64,000 nucleotides of DNA, from positions 1-64,000 of the forward strand of contig NZ_JANQCD010000018.1 of the NCBI RefSeq assembly GCF_026672275.1. Direction: 5' to 3'. Origin of the DNA: Marinifilum sp. D737 (lineage in GTDB: Bacteria; Bacteroidota; Bacteroidia; Bacteroidales; Marinifilaceae). The notes under the pieces are model-generated. The model searched no databases, was not told where the DNA came from, and worked only from the letters and a program-made list of their open reading frames with translations. Position numbers and translations under genes: made by a program. Shown here one piece after another: positions 39,600-48,433 of the stretch (within the stretch, counting starts at the first letter, position 1; every line of letters begins with the position of its first letter).

Positions 39600-40454
39600 A
39601 TGATGAAACCAAACCCTAAATCTCTTATATTAATCTGCTTCACTCTTCTAACACTAAATGGTGTAGCCCAAGCATTTTCTCAAGATTCAACGATTAGTAT
39701 CTCCGGTTTTATTTTATCAGATAAAGAGAAAGAACCTATTGAAGATGCCATTATCACCATTAAGCGAACAAGAAGAGGTGTTATTAGCGACAGTTCCGGC
39801 GTTTTTCATTTGCAAATTCTGCCCAAAGATACTTTGGTAATTAGTTCAATGGGTTTTGAAATGATACAATGGCCTGTTCCTGCCATTGCAGATCCCAACT
39901 TTCCGCCATTTTTCAAAATTCATTTAAAAAATCAGGCAGTTCCTTTAAAGGAAGTAAATGTATATGCACTTGGAACTTATGAAGATTTTAAAGAAGAATT
40001 CGTGAAGAAAAAACTACCTCCAAAGAAAAAGAAAGGAGAAGGCTTTAGACTAAGCGAAGCACAAATGTTTGAGATTAAACTAAAGGAACAGGCAAGAACT
40101 CCACCTAATGTTGTTGCTGGTTTAATCGGACTTGGCAGTAAAATATTCAAAAAGAAAAAGAAACCTCAGCCTGTATTTTCAAATGAAGTAAACTTTGTAC
40201 ACCAACAAATGCTTCAAGAAAAGTTTAACAGGGAAATTGTTACCAACTTAACCGGCGAAACAGGAAATACATTGGAACAGGTTTATGCATACATATGCAA
40301 AAAATCGAACTTTACTTATCAAGACAGTGAATTAGATATACAGACAAAAATTTTAGAACTTTACAAAGAATATAAACTTGATCCTGAAAAGGCAAATTCT
40401 AGCTTATTACAACTTAAAAAGGAAGACAAAATACCAAATCACCTGCGACCATAA
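39600..40454 (+). CDS. CarboxypepD_reg-like exported protein, copy 2
   Basis: The 284-residue protein has a signal peptide (SLILICFTLLTLNGVAQAF) and the same regulatory fold (ISISGFILSDKEKEPIEDAI, GVISDSSGVFHLQI, VISSMGFEMIQW). The paralogous segment PLKEVNVYALGTYEDFKEEF and a basic linker (KKKLPPKKKKGEG) follow. The C-terminal helices (TGETGNTLEQVYAYICKKSN) match copy 3. It begins 17 bp after copy 1 ends. Function is unknown; likely periplasmic or outer-membrane associated. Confidence 0.8.
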   Translation: MMKPNPKSLILICFTLLTLNGVAQAFSQDSTISISGFILSDKEKEPIEDAIITIKRTRRGVISDSSGVFHLQILPKDTLVISSMGFEMIQWPVPAIADPNFPPFFKIHLKNQAVPLKEVNVYALGTYEDFKEEFVKKKLPPKKKKGEGFRLSEAQMFEIKLKEQARTPPNVVAGLIGLGSKIFKKKKKPQPVFSNEVNFVHQQMLQEKFNREIVTNLTGETGNTLEQVYAYICKKSNFTYQDSELDIQTKILELYKEYKLDPEKANSSLLQLKKEDKIPNHLRP

Positions 40455-40461
40455 TCTTAAA

Positions 40462-41283
40462 ATGAAGATCTTTTTAAAATTCATACTCATTCTTTTTCTC
40501 TCAGCAAATGCTTTTCATAGCAATGCACAATCTTTTCTGCAAGATTCAACTCTTAGTATATCTGGTTTGATCTACTCTTCGAAAACCAACGAAGCAATTC
40601 CAAATGCTACTGTAACCATAAAACGATCGAGAAAAGGTGTCATATGTGATGGTACCGGAGTATTTCATTTGCAGATTCAGGAAAAAGATACTTTGGTGAT
40701 TAGTGCCTTAGGCTATGAATTGAAAGAATGGCCTGTTCCTCTTATCCTAAACCCTGATTTTCCTCCATTTTTTAGAATAAAATTGCAAGATATATCCTAT
40801 CTGCTTAAAGAAGTTGATATCTACGCATTGGGAACCTGGGATGAGTTTAAAGATGAATTTGTAAAAGCCAAAGTGAAGGAGAAAAATCCTATTAATAAAG
40901 ACATTGGGAAACAATTGGCTCCTTACAATACCAAAAAGCCTGATCCTGTACCTGCTCAATATAGACCTAAAATAGATAAAAAGATGGGTATCGTTGATGC
41001 CATTTTCAGGCCTACCGATTTTCTTCACAACAAGCTCAGCAAAAAGGAAAAAATTAAAAAGAAACTTTCTAAAAGAATTAAGGAAGAAGGAAAAAACAAG
41101 AAAATTGGTAATAAATACAATGCCCAAATTGTATCGGATGCTACAGGATTAAAAGGCGATGAACTGGTTTCATTTATGGAGTTTTGTGGAAAGAAAATTC
41201 ATGTGACCGAGAATTCTCGTGATTATGATGTGATGAAACAAATTCTAGATTTATACGAAGAATACTCTACAAAAGAGGAGTAA
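40462..41283 (+). CDS. CarboxypepD_reg-like exported protein, copy 3
   Basis: This is the third tandem paralogue, about 273 residues from ATG 40462 (MKIFLKFILILFLSANAFHS, a signal peptide); the frame is open further upstream, into copy 2. It carries LSISGLIYSSKTNEAIPNAT, GVICDGTGVFHLQI, LKEVDIYALGTWDEFKDEFV and a very basic linker (KLSKKEKIKKKLSKRIKEE). The start is 8 bp after copy 2 ends, so the three form an operon. Its 3' end overlaps the convergent cls gene by 17 bp. Confidence 0.8.
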   Translation: MKIFLKFILILFLSANAFHSNAQSFLQDSTLSISGLIYSSKTNEAIPNATVTIKRSRKGVICDGTGVFHLQIQEKDTLVISALGYELKEWPVPLILNPDFPPFFRIKLQDISYLLKEVDIYALGTWDEFKDEFVKAKVKEKNPINKDIGKQLAPYNTKKPDPVPAQYRPKIDKKMGIVDAIFRPTDFLHNKLSKKEKIKKKLSKRIKEEGKNKKIGNKYNAQIVSDATGLKGDELVSFMEFCGKKIHVTENSRDYDVMKQILDLYEEYSTKEE

Positions 41284-42739
41284 ACAAACGAGCAATGGAT
41301 TCCTGCATTTTTTGCACCTTCGATCGGTGAATCCATTTCTCAAGAATTACCTCTTCGCTTTGCTGCAAGTCTTCTAAAAATCGTTCTCGCAATTCCAAGG
41401 TTATTTTTTCATCGTAAACCAAAGCATTTACTTCAAAATTCTGTTCAAAACTTCTCACATCCATATTGGCGGTACCCACGGTTGATAGGATTCCATCCAC
41501 AGTCATTATTTTGCTGTGATTAAAACCTGCTTTGTAAAAATAGATTCTTACACCTGCTTCCAGCAATTCTTCGATGTACGACAAAGTTCCCCAATAGGTC
41601 ATGAATGAATCCGATTTATTTGGAATCAAAATTCGAACATCAACACCACTCATGGCCGATGTTTTTAAGGCCATTAAAATGCTACCGTTCGGCATGAAGT
41701 AAGGAGATGAAATGTAAACATTTCGCTTTGCCGAAGTAATTGCCGAAAAGTAAGCTTGCATAATACTTGCCCAGTCGGAATCGGCACCAGAGGCTGTTAT
41801 TTGTAACAGACATCTCTCTTTGGCTTTTTTATAAGGCAGGTATTTCTGATTGATCAAAACCTCCTGACGAACAAAATACCAATCGATCAAAAACACAATT
41901 TGCAAACTCGATGCCGACTCTCCCGTCACCTTTAAATGCGTATCTCGCCAAATTCCAATATCAGGAATTCCATTGAGATAGCGGTCAGCAAAATTCAAAC
42001 CTCCTACAAAAGCTGTAGTTCCATCAATCACAATAATTTTACGATGATTGCGATAATTTACCCTACTGGTTAAGATTGGAAATCGAACAGGTAAAAATGC
42101 CTGAACTTTAACACCAGCTTCTTCCAAAGTTTCCACAAACTGTTTGCTCAGTTTCCAGCTGCCAACATCATCGTAAATCACTCGTACCTCTACTCCACTT
42201 TTTGCCTTTTCTACCAATATTTCAAGCAATTCCGAAGCCAACTCACCATCTTCTATGATGTAATATTCCAAATGAATGTGATCTTTTGCTTTTCGCAAGG
42301 ATTTAAAAATCTCTGAGAAAGTTTCCTTGCCATCATTCAAAACATTCACCTTATTGTAACCACTCAATAAAGCTTTGGAGTTATTCAAAAGCAGGGTCAT
42401 GATGTTTTTCTTCTCATGAATGCGCTCATCTTTCAAGAAACGGCTTTTATCCAAACGAAGTTTCTGATCCTGACTCATTACCTGCAACCATTTTAAATCC
42501 CCAAAACCTTTCATGCTGAACATTTTTCGCTTGCGGAAACTTTGCCCGAAAACCAGGTAAACCACAAAACCAAAAACTGGGAGAAATATCAAAACCAAAA
42601 TCCATGATATGGTTTTTAAAGGACTTCTATTCTCAAGCAGAACAATGATAATGGTAGTAATAATGGTTAGAGCATAAAGAATACTCAGCGCTGCAAACAA
42701 CTGTATCCAAAAATCCGACCAATTAATTGATAGTAACAT
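41267..42739 (-). CDS. cls: Cardiolipin synthase
   Basis: The 490-residue phospholipase D family enzyme condenses phosphatidylglycerol to cardiolipin at the inner membrane. Two N-terminal membrane helices (residues about 10-65) precede two HKD motifs: YRNHRKIIVIDGTTAFVGG near 230, and FNHSKIMTVDGILSTVGTAN near 406. Length and layout are typical of bacterial ClsA-type enzymes. It overlaps the convergent copy 3 gene by 17 bp. Confidence 0.94.
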   Translation of the reverse strand: MLLSINWSDFWIQLFAALSILYALTIITTIIIVLLENRSPLKTISWILVLIFLPVFGFVVYLVFGQSFRKRKMFSMKGFGDLKWLQVMSQDQKLRLDKSRFLKDERIHEKKNIMTLLLNNSKALLSGYNKVNVLNDGKETFSEIFKSLRKAKDHIHLEYYIIEDGELASELLEILVEKAKSGVEVRVIYDDVGSWKLSKQFVETLEEAGVKVQAFLPVRFPILTSRVNYRNHRKIIVIDGTTAFVGGLNFADRYLNGIPDIGIWRDTHLKVTGESASSLQIVFLIDWYFVRQEVLINQKYLPYKKAKERCLLQITASGADSDWASIMQAYFSAITSAKRNVYISSPYFMPNGSILMALKTSAMSGVDVRILIPNKSDSFMTYWGTLSYIEELLEAGVRIYFYKAGFNHSKIMTVDGILSTVGTANMDVRSFEQNFEVNALVYDEKITLELRERFLEDLQQSEEVILEKWIHRSKVQKMQESIARLFTPLL

Positions 42740-42763
42740 AAATCTAAGAGAATAGAAGATTTG

Positions 42764-42771
42764 TATCTTTG
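42764..42771 (+). promoter_or_regulatory. Possible -7 box of prmC-recX
   Basis: TATCTTTG matches TAnnTTTG about 108 bp upstream of prmC. No clear TTG at standard spacing. Confidence 0.35.
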
Positions 42772-42878
42772 TGCTTTAACAGATTTGAAATATTAGATAT
42801 GAGATGATACATTTTTGAGTGAAATCTATAAAAATCCATTTACTAATAGCTAAATTCCTAATCTATTATTGAAATTCA

Positions 42879-43736
42879 ATGAGCCAATTAAACAACATAC
42901 AATCTACAATAAATTACATAAAAAAAGAACTTGAAATCATTTATAGTTCGCGAGAAGGTGAAAGTATTGCCTATATTTTGCTTGAAGAGCTGCTGAATTA
43001 CTCAAGAACTCAAATTCAACTGAATAAAACTGAGCCTATTCAGGATGAGCAATTCGAGAAAATCAAAGAATACATTGCAGATTTAAAAGAGAATAAACCA
43101 ATTCAATATATTTTAGGCGAAGCTGATTTTTATGAACTGAAATTCAAAGTAAATCAGCACACATTAATTCCCAGACCGGAAACTGAGGAGTTGGTTCATG
43201 CCATTATAAATGAAAATAAGGAAGCCAAGCTGGACATATTGGATATTGGAACTGGAAGTGGCTGCATTCCCATTTGCCTGGCCAAGCATCTTGTAAAGGC
43301 AAATGTAAGCAGTGTTGATATTTCGCCTGGAGCCATTCAAATTGCAAAAGAAAACGCAAAACGAAACGAAGTTCAGCTTACATTTGATGAAAGAGACATC
43401 CTAAATTGGGAAGCTTATGAGTGGGAACAATTGGATATCATCGTAAGCAATCCTCCATATGTAACCAATGCAGAAAAGGAAAAGATGGAGAAAAATGTAT
43501 TGGATTTTGAACCGCATACAGCTCTTTTTGTGAGCGATCATGATCCTTTAATTTTTTACCGAAGAATTGCAGAATTGGCACAAGAGCATCTGAAAAAAGG
43601 AGGAAAACTATACTTCGAAATCAACGAAAGTTTGGGGAAAGAGATGACAGAACTGTTGGAGCAAAAAGGATTTTCCGACATACAGGTTCGAAAAGACATT
43701 AATGGCAAAGACAGAATGATGTCGGCGATAAAATAG
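42879..43736 (+). CDS. prmC: Release factor glutamine methyltransferase PrmC
   Basis: The 285-residue SAM-dependent enzyme methylates the GGQ glutamine of RF1/RF2. Motif I is LDILDIGTGSGCIPICLAKH, and the catalytic NPPYV lies near residue 190 (IIVSNPPYVTNAEKEKM). The N-terminal helical domain and IQYILGEADFYELKF fit the family. Length is normal. recX follows by 6 bp in the same direction. Confidence 0.95.
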   Translation: MSQLNNIQSTINYIKKELEIIYSSREGESIAYILLEELLNYSRTQIQLNKTEPIQDEQFEKIKEYIADLKENKPIQYILGEADFYELKFKVNQHTLIPRPETEELVHAIINENKEAKLDILDIGTGSGCIPICLAKHLVKANVSSVDISPGAIQIAKENAKRNEVQLTFDERDILNWEAYEWEQLDIIVSNPPYVTNAEKEKMEKNVLDFEPHTALFVSDHDPLIFYRRIAELAQEHLKKGGKLYFEINESLGKEMTELLEQKGFSDIQVRKDINGKDRMMSAIK

Positions 43737-43742
43737 TAAGCA

Positions 43743-44231
43743 ATGTATAAAAAAAAGCCCACCCAAATAAGCCCCGCCGCAGCTCTTTCGAAAGTGCAAT
43801 TTATTTGCAGCAAGCAAGAAAAATGCTGTAGCGATATTCGCAAAAAATTACAAGATTGGAACATCTCGGCTGATGATCAGGATAAAATTATAAGCTCCTT
43901 AATCGAAGACAAGTTTATTGATGAAAGTAGATTTACGAACTTTTATGTGCGCGATAAATATCGTTTCAACAAATGGGGAAGAATAAAAATATCATACCAT
44001 TTAAAGCACAAACAAATTCCCGAAAGAACAATAAACGAAGCTTTGGAACAAATTAATCATCAGGAATATAAAGAAAACCTACAGGATATTTTGCACTCGA
44101 AACTGCGAAGCCTTAAAGATGATGATCCGTACCAGTTAAAGACAAAATTGTATCGCTTTGCGCAAAGCCGGGGATTTGAATCTCAATTGTCTTTGAACCT
44201 TATTGAAGACTTGCTCTCAGAAATAAAATAG
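43743..44231 (+). CDS. recX: Regulatory protein RecX
   Basis: The 162-residue protein is built of three-helix RecX repeats: KCCSDIRKKLQDWNISADDQ, LIEDKFIDESRFTNFYVRDK, RIKISYHLKHKQIPERTINE. RecX binds RecA filaments and limits recombination. It lies 6 bp after prmC rather than beside recA. Length is as usual. Confidence 0.9.
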   Translation: MYKKKPTQISPAAALSKVQFICSKQEKCCSDIRKKLQDWNISADDQDKIISSLIEDKFIDESRFTNFYVRDKYRFNKWGRIKISYHLKHKQIPERTINEALEQINHQEYKENLQDILHSKLRSLKDDDPYQLKTKLYRFAQSRGFESQLSLNLIEDLLSEIK

Positions 44232-44318
44232 AACTTTTAATTTACTTTTGGCAAGCTTATTGTTAAAGAATATTTATCTTTAATTTTGCTATCGAAATAT
44301 TACTTTAAACCTATACAA

Positions 44319-45728
44319 ATGATAAAAACTTTACGCAAAACTCTCAATTTTACATTGATAATACTCTTACTTATTGGTTGCTCGGCACAACAAAGTATGG
44401 CAAAGAGAAGACCTCCAAAGTGGGTTAAAGAGAGACCAATTACTCCTGATTACTATGTGGGAATTTCGGTAGTTAAGAAAGACGATTCAAAAACAAATTA
44501 CATACAACTAGCCAAAAATCAAGCTTTACACGATTTGTGTTCCGAAATATCAGTAAACATTTCAGCCAACTCGGTTCTTCATCAGTTCGAAGATGAAACT
44601 GCCTTTCGTGAGGAATTTCAATCAGAAGTCAGAACTTCACTAATGGAAGAATTGGAAGGATATGAAATAGTTGGAACATGGGACAACAAAAGAGGGGATG
44701 AATATTGGGTTTACTATCGTTTATCGAAATCGCAATACGAATTACAAAAGAGATTGAAACTGAACAAAGCCAAAAAATTGGCTCAGAACTTCTTCGAACA
44801 AGGGAAAATCAGCGAAGAAAAACTAGATATCTTCCAGGCTTTAAATTACTATGCAAAGGCTCTTGATGCCATTAAGAAACATTTGGACGAAGACTTGTCG
44901 GTAATGACTTTTAAAGGAAGAGTAAACCTGGGAACAGACATCTACAACTCCATTCAGAATATTTTTAAGAGAACGCAACTAACTCCTGATAGAAAAGCTA
45001 TCAAAATCGAGATTTCAACATCGCATAAAGAACCAATTTTGGTGAAAGCAGAATGGTTGGGAGAAAGCGGAAACAGTTTGATTCCTAAGCTTCCTTTGGC
45101 TATCGATTTCTCGAAAGGAGAAGGTGTTTTAAACAACAAAGTAAGCACCGATGAATTTGGTTATGCGGCTTCGAAACTTTCAAAAATAACTTCGAAAAAG
45201 AAATTACAGGAAATCGAAGTTGGCCTGGATTTAAGTTCCATTCTAGATGAAGAATTGGAAAATTATCAGCTAAACAAACTGTTCTTTACGCCAGAATCGG
45301 CTCCAAAAAGCAAAATCATTATCAATGTTGAGCGTTTAAAAGCCTATTTGAACTTTAGCGAAAAGATTTTTGGGAAGAATTCGAATCGTGAGATTCTGAA
45401 GAACAACATGAAGAAAGAACTGTCGGAAAATTTCTTCTCGTTTACAAACGATAAGGAGAAGGCCAAAGTTTTTCTTAAAATCAATACCAATGTGACCAAA
45501 GGTGAAGTTAAAGAAGGCAGAAACTACAAAGTATTCATTGTATATCTTGATTGTTTCTTCTCCTTAACAGATGCCAAGAGTGGCATGGAAATATTTAATG
45601 ATGCGATATATGAAGTGAAAGGAATGAAACCAATCAGCTACGATTATGCGGTAAAAGAAGCATACGAACAAGCTGTTGAAGAAATTCACAACACCATTAT
45701 TCCAAAATTGAATCAACTGGACTTATAA
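44319..45728 (+). CDS. LPP20-like lipoprotein, large paralogue 1
   Basis: The protein of about 469 residues starts with a lipoprotein signal (LNFTLIILLLIGCSAQQ). An LPP20-like domain follows, with KWVKERPITPDYYVGISVV and AKNQALHDLCSEISVNISAN. Downstream parts include a TPR-like helical stretch (FFEQGKISEEKLDIFQALNY), β-domains and a C-terminal segment on repeated secretion/FlgO-like patterns. Upstream Met at 44286 would precede the signal and is less likely. It pairs with the small LPP20-like gene 55 bp downstream, the same pair as at 61444-64000. Outer-membrane location is inferred. Confidence 0.75.
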   Translation: MIKTLRKTLNFTLIILLLIGCSAQQSMAKRRPPKWVKERPITPDYYVGISVVKKDDSKTNYIQLAKNQALHDLCSEISVNISANSVLHQFEDETAFREEFQSEVRTSLMEELEGYEIVGTWDNKRGDEYWVYYRLSKSQYELQKRLKLNKAKKLAQNFFEQGKISEEKLDIFQALNYYAKALDAIKKHLDEDLSVMTFKGRVNLGTDIYNSIQNIFKRTQLTPDRKAIKIEISTSHKEPILVKAEWLGESGNSLIPKLPLAIDFSKGEGVLNNKVSTDEFGYAASKLSKITSKKKLQEIEVGLDLSSILDEELENYQLNKLFFTPESAPKSKIIINVERLKAYLNFSEKIFGKNSNREILKNNMKKELSENFFSFTNDKEKAKVFLKINTNVTKGEVKEGRNYKVFIVYLDCFFSLTDAKSGMEIFNDAIYEVKGMKPISYDYAVKEAYEQAVEEIHNTIIPKLNQLDL

Positions 45729-45783
45729 AAATTAGTAATGAATAATTGGTAATTAGTAATTAATTACCTCAAAACAAGAAAAG

Positions 45784-46380
45784 ATGAAAACAAGAAAATT
45801 ACAATCATTATTCCTTGGTTTAGGAGTTTTATTAGCTGCCGGATTAAGTTCATGTGGATCTGCTGAAAAAGCAGTTTCTACTAAAGCACAAGGCGAAGAG
45901 CTTATCGAAGTTTATTGTACTGGTCCTGATTACCAAAGCGACAAAAACCATTTTAGAGCTTCTGCAATTGGCGAGAGTTTAGATCAAATGGTTGCCAAGA
46001 AAAAAGCTGGAACCAATGCTCGTGCCGAATTGGCAACTTTAATTCAATCTACCGTTCAAGGAACAATCGACAACTATGTAAATTCAACTGAATTGAACAA
46101 CGTAGAACAAGTTGAAGAACGTTTTGAAGGCTTAACTCGCGAAGTAATCAACCAACAATTGAATAACATTAAGGTAATCTGCGAGAAGCAAACCAGAACT
46201 GCTCAAAACAAATACAAAACTTACATCGCTCTTGAAATGAGTGCTAAAGATTTGGAAGAAGCAATCAACCAAAAATTATCGAAAGACGACAAATTGAAAG
46301 TTGATTACGATTACGAAAAGTTTAAGAAAACTTTCGAAGAAGAAATGCAAAAACTACAAGCTCAGCAAAGAGGTTTTTAA
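45784..46380 (+). CDS. LPP20-like lipoprotein, small paralogue 1
   Basis: The 198-residue lipoprotein (signal LGVLLAAGLSSCGS) has an LPP20-type body: VYCTGPDYQSDKNHFRASAI, AGTNARAELATLIQSTVQGT, then VICEKQTRTAQNKYKTYIAL. The end is KLKVDYDYEKFKKTFEEEM. Its closest relative in the window is at 61444-62013 (shared CSGPEYF / CTGPDYQ opening and KLKIDFEYEKFKKDF end). Function is unknown; likely outer-membrane associated. Confidence 0.85.
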   Translation: MKTRKLQSLFLGLGVLLAAGLSSCGSAEKAVSTKAQGEELIEVYCTGPDYQSDKNHFRASAIGESLDQMVAKKKAGTNARAELATLIQSTVQGTIDNYVNSTELNNVEQVEERFEGLTREVINQQLNNIKVICEKQTRTAQNKYKTYIALEMSAKDLEEAINQKLSKDDKLKVDYDYEKFKKTFEEEMQKLQAQQRGF

Positions 46381-46425
46381 TAATGATTAATGTGTAAAGT
46401 TTAATCGCTTTAAGCACAAAATATA

Positions 46426-46458
46426 ACAGCGCATGGAATTATTCATGCGCTGTTTTTG
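46426..46458 (+). terminator. Terminator of the LPP20-like operon
   Basis: ACAGCGCATG (46426-46435) and CATGCGCTGT (46444-46453) form a perfect 10-bp stem with an 8-base loop, followed by TTTTT. Confidence 0.9.
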
Positions 46459-46616
46459 TAGTAGTAGGATGGTGATATTCACCTTTTAAAGCCAACAGCT
46501 AACTGCTAACAGCTTTTAACTTAAGCTTTGAGTCCATATTATTTAGATCGTCAGCGATTTAATGAATCGATTTTATGTCGAACTCGGAGTATTCAATACC
46601 TATCGGCATGAATTAG

Positions 46617-47357
46617 TCAATTCAATACCCTCGATAATTCCTGAACCCGATTAGGAGACATCGGAAGTTTATAAATTTCACTATTGCACGAAAGCAAACA
46701 TTGCTTGTCTTTGCGATTCACCGATTTTAAGTAATCCAGGTTAATTACTGCTGAACGACCAATTCTGAAAAACACCTTGCTTGTTAATTGTTGCACTACG
46801 CTACCTAAAGTTGTGGAAGTAGTTAAGCTTGTGCCATCAACCAACTTGATATCGGTATAATTTCTATCAGCCTTACAAAACAGAATTTCCTCTGGTTTTA
46901 TTACCTCGAAGCCCACCCTATTTTTTATGGTGACTCTTTTCTGAAATTTCAATTTCAGAAACAATTCGGTCATTCGCTGTTTCTCCATCTCTTCGTATTC
47001 CATGGTCTGAACACGATTCAAACAGAATTGCAAATCTTCAATGGCAATTGGCTTTAGCAAATAATCAACTGCCGAAGATCGGATTGCTTTAATGGCAAAG
47101 CTTTCGTTTTTTGTTGTAATGGCAAAGTTTGGGTGCTCTCCCAATTCCAACAAACCATGAATTAACTCAAAACCATTTTCGTCTTTCAGATTTACCTCTA
47201 AAAAAACCAATTGAGGTTTGTGCAATACGTAAAGCAATAAAGCATCTTCAACAGTAGTAGAATGATAAACCTTACACTCCGGTTCTATTTTACTTAGTTT
47301 CGATTTTAAATCTGCAATTTCCTTTTTGCAGTGATCTACGATTAAATAAGCATTCAT
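46617..47357 (-). CDS. LytTR response regulator with degenerate receiver
   Basis: The 246-residue protein has a receiver domain (1-120) and a LytTR DNA-binding domain (about 145-245, VGFEVIKPEEILFCKADRNY, VFFRIGRSAVINLDYLKSVN). The receiver lacks normal chemistry: the acidic pair reads VDH instead of DD, and the phospho-acceptor position in LVFLEVNLKDENGFEL is Glu, not Asp. The Lys in YLLKPI is kept. It may be constitutively active or act without phosphorylation. No LytS-type kinase is adjacent. Confidence 0.85.
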   Translation of the reverse strand: MNAYLIVDHCKKEIADLKSKLSKIEPECKVYHSTTVEDALLLYVLHKPQLVFLEVNLKDENGFELIHGLLELGEHPNFAITTKNESFAIKAIRSSAVDYLLKPIAIEDLQFCLNRVQTMEYEEMEKQRMTELFLKLKFQKRVTIKNRVGFEVIKPEEILFCKADRNYTDIKLVDGTSLTTSTTLGSVVQQLTSKVFFRIGRSAVINLDYLKSVNRKDKQCLLSCNSEIYKLPMSPNRVQELSRVLN

Positions 47358-47607
47358 GGTTGGGACTTTTTAGTTTGATTTTCTATTAAAACAAAATTCC
47401 GCATTTGTTTAAGCAAAAAAAATAACCCGAAGTAGTAGGTTTTGTACTTATGAAATGATCCTAGCCCGATTTTTAGATATCCAACACCCAATTTAAATGA
47501 TTAAAGTACAAGTTCTGCTTTTTCATAAAAATAGGTATGCAAATGACCTTTTCAGAGAAAATAATTTATATTTTCGATAATTATCTCATTAGCATATAAC
47601 TTGTGAT

Positions 47608-48276
47608 ATGAACATTGTTGTAATCGAAGATCATCATTTATTAAAGAAGGCAAGTGCCGATCTATTGGCCGAAATGTATCCTGAAGCTCATATCGAAAGC
47701 TTTACTTACCCATCGAAAGCCACAGCCTATATTCAAAATCATGAAATCCATTTAATGATGGTTGATTATGAATATACAGACCGAAAAAATGAAGATATCA
47801 TTTCATTTGTAGCAGAGCTCAAACGAAAAAGAAAAAATATAAAATGCATTGCTTACACGAATTACAAATTAAATGTAATTCTAAAAGATCTGCTCAAAGC
47901 CAAGTTCAACTCCTACTTAAATAAAGATGCTAAAATAAAGGATATTGTATCAACCATTGATGCCGTTATGAATCAAGATTCAGATACTTTCTATGAATCT
48001 CCATCCTACCTGGAACACAAACGAAAAGTTGTTGTAGAAAATAAAAGATTTTATATATCTGATAAGGAAAAAGAAGACTCGCTTACAAAAACAGAATTAA
48101 AGGTAACTAAAACTACATCTGAAAACAGTAAGGATAGTAACGAACAATTGGCAAGTAAACTAGGAATTACACTCAACACCTTAAAAAAACACCTTAGCAA
48201 TATCTATCGCAAGTTGGATATAAAAAGTAAAGAAGGCCTAAAGCATTTTTACGATAGAGTGAAAGAGAACTATTAA
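47608..48276 (+). CDS. LuxR/NarL-type response regulator
   Basis: The 222-residue protein has a receiver (IVVIEDHHLLKKASADLLAE; phospho-acceptor Asp in LMMVDYEYTDRKNEDI; Lys in FNSYLNKDAK). A LuxR-type HTH follows at 155-215 (LASKLGITLNTLKKHLSNIY RKLDI region). The linker is long. It is separated by 160 bp from the convergent TPR histidine kinase, which belongs to the class that pairs with such regulators, so they probably form a two-component pair. Confidence 0.85.
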   Translation: MNIVVIEDHHLLKKASADLLAEMYPEAHIESFTYPSKATAYIQNHEIHLMMVDYEYTDRKNEDIISFVAELKRKRKNIKCIAYTNYKLNVILKDLLKAKFNSYLNKDAKIKDIVSTIDAVMNQDSDTFYESPSYLEHKRKVVVENKRFYISDKEKEDSLTKTELKVTKTTSENSKDSNEQLASKLGITLNTLKKHLSNIYRKLDIKSKEGLKHFYDRVKENY

Positions 48277-48433
48277 ACTTTCAGATGACAGGGCTAGCGC
48301 CCCTTCATTCCACATCATCCTTAAAATTGCTATGAAGATCGTAGGACTAACGCCCCTAATTGTAAATGACGTTCATTCAACTGAAAATTTGTGCCAATTC
48401 GTGTGCATTTGTGGACAAAGAGAACATTTCAAA

